A stretch of 64,000 bases of DNA from G963692885 sp964658655 (lineage in GTDB: Bacteria > Acidobacteriota > Terriglobia > Terriglobales > Acidobacteriaceae). The notes under the pieces are model-generated. The model was not told the DNA's origin. It ran no database searches and saw nothing but the letters and a program-made list of their open reading frames with translations. Of this stretch, positions 61,705-64,000 are shown in pieces. The position numbers and the translations under genes were made by a program. Within the stretch, counting starts at the first letter, position 1, and the number at the start of each line of letters is the position of its first letter. Location of the stretch: assembly GCA_964658655.1 (NCBI GenBank), contig CAZZZL010000008.1:62001-126000 (forward strand), written 5' to 3'.

Positions 61705-62778
61705 TCATGGCTTGACGCGCAGGAGCTCAACGCCGGGCGACACGCCGGAGTCTGCAGTCTGCATGGTCAACAGCGCCCCTGACATCGCCTCAAGCGCCGG
61801 ACCAGGCGGGACAAACAATGAGGCGTCTCCTCCTCTGCGCACCTGGAGAGTACCAACGCGCACCAAGTCAGGCGATCCCTGGCGATAAAACCAAAGCTCG
61901 AACGAGGCGTGCTCGGGTAACTGCGGCAGGTCACGCGCAACCAGCAAAAGTCCGCGATCATTGTGCCAATAAACACGGGCAGCAGCACGCTGATCACCAA
62001 CCGGTTTGAGGTCCAGCTTCGAAAGCGATCCAACATTCAATAGCGACGTGATGTGGTCGTTCTCCGCTGCGACCTGCGTCAACGATCCTTTTTCTGCCTG
62101 GAGCTGCGCGACTTGCTGCTGTAATGCTGTCAACTGCGACTCGGTCTGCGCGCGGCTCGCGTCATCAGCAGCCAGTCGCGCATCTAGGTCATGATTGCGT
62201 TGCTGTGCTTCCAGTAGCTCAGCCCCGATGGTCCTCAACTTGCGTTCGGCTGCCGACCTCTGCTCTATCGCCAATTGCGCCTGCGCATGCAGCTCCTGGA
62301 CGCCTGCTTCCAGCGCGGCTTTCTGCGCGGAAGCGTTCTTAACGTCATCGGCTTTGGGCACTCGTAGTTCCTGCTGCAGCGATTGAACTTGTAGCCGCAG
62401 CCCGCTAAGTTCATGTGCGATCCGGATACGGCTGATTCCTAGCGCGACGACTGCCACCATGCAAGCTGCAGCCATCCACCAAGCCGCAACCCTCGGCGGC
62501 GTTCGCTTTTGAGCCGGCATGTAGGCCGTGTTGATCTGGATAGAAGACCCGCCCATCAGCCTGCGCTTCAGGTTCTCCTCCCCGTCAGGATTCAGAGGAA
62601 TATCCGGCGCGAGCACAGCTAATCCTGCGACTACAGCTTGCGCGGAAAGGTAGGAAGATCTGCAGCCATCGCAGCCATCAGCCAGGTGTGCTTCCATATC
62701 ACGCTGCTCATCCCCTTCGAGAACGCCGAGCGCCAACAGTTCCCAATCCTGATAGTCGCTACAATTTTCGGAAGTCAT
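61705..62778 (-). CDS. RskA-type anti-sigma factor with zinc finger and coiled coil
   Basis: 357 residues. The N-terminal zinc anti-sigma motif HLADGCDGC (His31, Cys36, Cys39) is within the sigma-binding helical domain. One membrane helix at about 97-116 (AAWWMAAACMVAVVALGI). A long coiled coil of about 110 residues, rich in Gln, Ala, Leu and Glu, fills the near periplasmic part. A C-terminal RskA domain follows (WHNDRGLLLVARDLPQLP, SFELWFYRQGSPDLVRV, SGVSPGVELLRVKP). It would hold the ECF sigma at the membrane until regulated proteolysis. Its ATG overlaps the sigma stop (ATGA). The extended coiled coil is unusual for RskA. Confidence 0.88.
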   Translation of the reverse strand: MTSENCSDYQDWELLALGVLEGDEQRDMEAHLADGCDGCRSSYLSAQAVVAGLAVLAPDIPLNPDGEENLKRRLMGGSSIQINTAYMPAQKRTPPRVAAWWMAAACMVAVVALGISRIRIAHELSGLRLQVQSLQQELRVPKADDVKNASAQKAALEAGVQELHAQAQLAIEQRSAAERKLRTIGAELLEAQQRNHDLDARLAADDASRAQTESQLTALQQQVAQLQAEKGSLTQVAAENDHITSLLNVGSLSKLDLKPVGDQRAAARVYWHNDRGLLLVARDLPQLPEHASFELWFYRQGSPDLVRVGTLQVRRGGDASLFVPPGPALEAMSGALLTMQTADSGVSPGVELLRVKP

Positions 62779-63344
62779 CGATTTATCCCGGCGCCGCAGG
62801 ACAGTGCCTCGCGCAACTTACTTATACCCAACCGTAAACGAGTCTTGACTGTACCAAGGGGCGTTCCCAATTCATGCGAAATTTCCGACTGACTCAGGCC
62901 ACGGAAGAATGCCAGTTCAATGACCTCGCGCTGATCTGCCGGCAGTGCATCCATGGCTGCCTGCATTCTGCGCGCGAGCATCGGGTCTGCCAGCGCGGAC
63001 ATTTCGGGCACGGCCGCCCCTCTCATGCCAAAATCGAAATTCTCAACGATAAGTTCTATCAACCTGCGACGCTTGCGGCGCTTGCGATCGAGCGCAAGAT
63101 TGCGGCCCACCGTGTACAGCCAGGCAAGAAGCACCCCGCGTGCGGGTTCAAAAAGATCCGGGCGCTGCCACAGCTTCCAGAATGTGTCCTGCACAACTTC
63201 TTCGGCCGCGGCCCTGTCATGCAGAATGCGGTAGGCGAGTGATAAGACGCGGCTCCCATAAAGATGATAGATGGCCACCAAGGCATCTTCATCGCGAGCA
63301 CTCACCCGTTCCAACAGTGCTGCATCGTCGGTGGTTCGCATCAC
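62775..63344 (-). CDS. ECF-family RNA polymerase sigma factor (SigK/RpoE-like)
   Basis: 189 residues. Region 2: YGSRVLSLAYRILHDRAAAE with EVVQDTFWKLWQRP (sigma2 motif). Region 4: LPADQREVIELAFFRGLSQS then EISHELGTPLGTVKTRLRLG (HTH). GTG 63344 or the adjacent ATG 63341 is the start, with AAGGA five to eight bases upstream. It directs transcription of a stress or envelope regulon under control of the membrane anti-sigma encoded by the overlapping next gene. A promoter of its own type upstream was looked for and not found. Confidence 0.93.
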   Translation of the reverse strand: MMRTTDDAALLERVSARDEDALVAIYHLYGSRVLSLAYRILHDRAAAEEVVQDTFWKLWQRPDLFEPARGVLLAWLYTVGRNLALDRKRRKRRRLIELIVENFDFGMRGAAVPEMSALADPMLARRMQAAMDALPADQREVIELAFFRGLSQSEISHELGTPLGTVKTRLRLGISKLREALSCGAGINR

Positions 63345-63629
63345 GGAATTCCTTCCGGTCTACCCTTAGCCCGTCGGTGCAGGCAGGATAGCTCCGCAAA
63401 TCCCGCCCATTCTACTCAAGCCGCAGCACATTCGTCGTCAATACTGATTAAGTCGTTAGAGATTATTCCACGTGATCCACTTACCGACTCCATGTGATCG
63501 GGTATGCAATCGGCACCGACCTATAGCGCAACCAGCATCAAAGTAATCCTACTGTCTCTTTTTAGGCACCTTCCGGTAACAAAGCTAAGTACCAACAAAG
63601 GATTTCGTTCGACCGCACCGCCGTCAGCA

Positions 63630-64000
63630 CTATACCTCGACGTTCAACACTCCTAGCAGGAAGGCGTAATCAAAAGCGATCTCTTCCAGGTATTCGTAGC
63701 GACCGGAAGCGCCGCCATGCCCGGCCGCCATATTAGTGTGCAGCAGCAGGACCTCGTCATCCTGTTTCAGTGTCCGCAATTTTGCGACATACTTTGCGGG
63801 TTCCCAATACATCACCTGGCTATCGTTCAATGACGTCTTGACAAGCATCGCCGGGTATCGTGCGGCCTTCAGATTGTCATAAGGCGAGTAACTCAGCATG
63901 TAGGTGAAAGCAGCTTCATCATTGGGATTGCCCCACTCTTCATATTCCGGCACAGTGAGCGGCAGCGTGGGATCCAGCATGGTATTCATCACATCCACGA
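63630..64000 (-). CDS. Prolyl oligopeptidase S9A / oligopeptidase B-like, C-terminal part
   Basis: The visible 123 residues run in from the right edge, with the stop at 63630. The sequence VDVMNTMLDPTLPLTVPEYE, MLVKTSLNDSQVMYWEPAK (catalytic Asp in LNDSQV) and NMAAGHGGASGRYEYLEE (catalytic His in GHGG) matches the end of PtrB-type oligopeptidases of family S9A. The catalytic Ser and the beta-propeller are outside the window. A GTG near 63998 is an internal codon, not a start. These enzymes cleave short peptides, often after basic residues. Confidence 0.88.
   Translation of the reverse strand, partial: VDVMNTMLDPTLPLTVPEYEEWGNPNDEAAFTYMLSYSPYDNLKAARYPAMLVKTSLNDSQVMYWEPAKYVAKLRTLKQDDEVLLLHTNMAAGHGGASGRYEYLEEIAFDYAFLLGVLNVEV

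Noticed and set aside
1..64000. CRISPR array, prophage, insertion sequence or integrated element
   Set aside because: No regularly spaced direct repeats, transposase, or phage structural genes were seen; the two Xer-type recombinases look chromosomal and the tRNA-Glu gene has no integrase beside it.

Overview
The window looks like a chromosomal scaffold from a soil-type Acidobacteriota, probably class Terriglobia (Acidobacteriaceae-like). This is inferred from the gene set: an Oar-like TonB receptor with an N-terminal carboxypeptidase-regulatory domain, tandem DUF3857 proteins, paired DUF507 proteins, many glycoside hydrolases, moderately high GC and frequent GTG/TTG starts. No rRNA is present to confirm it. 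Two 100-N scaffold gaps (35578-35677 and 42104-42203) interrupt recJ and an isoaspartyl peptidase, so this is draft sequence.

Layout. 1-2813: the 3' part of a GH95-like glycosidase and a membrane-anchored unknown. 3092-7019 (minus): two exported DUF3857/transglutaminase-like paralogues, one of which has lost the catalytic Cys and His. 7301-7790: a multiply frameshifted alpha/beta-hydrolase relic.

7821-33000 is a large glycan-utilisation locus. The minus-strand arm runs TonB receptor, heparinase-like protein (frameshifted), Gfo/Idh oxidoreductase, MFS permease, NagB, NagA, ROK kinase and two single-domain EamA proteins. The divergent plus-strand arm runs IclR regulator, cytoplasmic GH9, NAD-epimerase, DapA/NanA-type aldolase, nitrilase-family amidase, a second Gfo/Idh, exported GH92 and a Tat-exported GH94-like protein. 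A coherent reading is outer-membrane uptake of a GlcNAc-containing glycan (an N-glycan, chitin or glycosaminoglycan-like material), cytoplasmic trimming, and GlcNAc flow through ROK kinase, NagA and NagB to fructose-6-P. The epimerase/aldolase/nitrilase/oxidoreductase block has no assigned pathway here.

33051-46500 is mostly housekeeping: tRNA-Glu(CTC), two DUF507 genes with a 2Fe-2S ferredoxin, a VOC protein, recJ, tmk with a cytochrome P450, an exported amidohydrolase/isoaspartyl peptidase pair, holB, a divergent Hfq-like Sm protein, Sua5 and a CYTH protein. 46554-55352 holds secA, a tandem xerC/xerD-like pair, a MATE transporter, and a HAD/cobalamin-binding-like/MutT operon. 55419-59246 (minus) holds a PRC/MgtE_N/CBS protein, an Nramp-related transporter with altered metal-site motifs, and a lactonase-fold protein. 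The end holds an RsbW-like kinase with a STAS antagonist, an ECF sigma with its RskA-type anti-sigma, and the 3' end of an S9 oligopeptidase.

The observations most worth following up are the Nramp-like/MgtE_N-CBS pair (a transporter separated from a soluble Mg-sensor-like module), the N-terminally extended Hfq-like protein lacking the usual Gln and His, the active/inactive transglutaminase pair, and the unassigned sugar pathway in the glycan locus.
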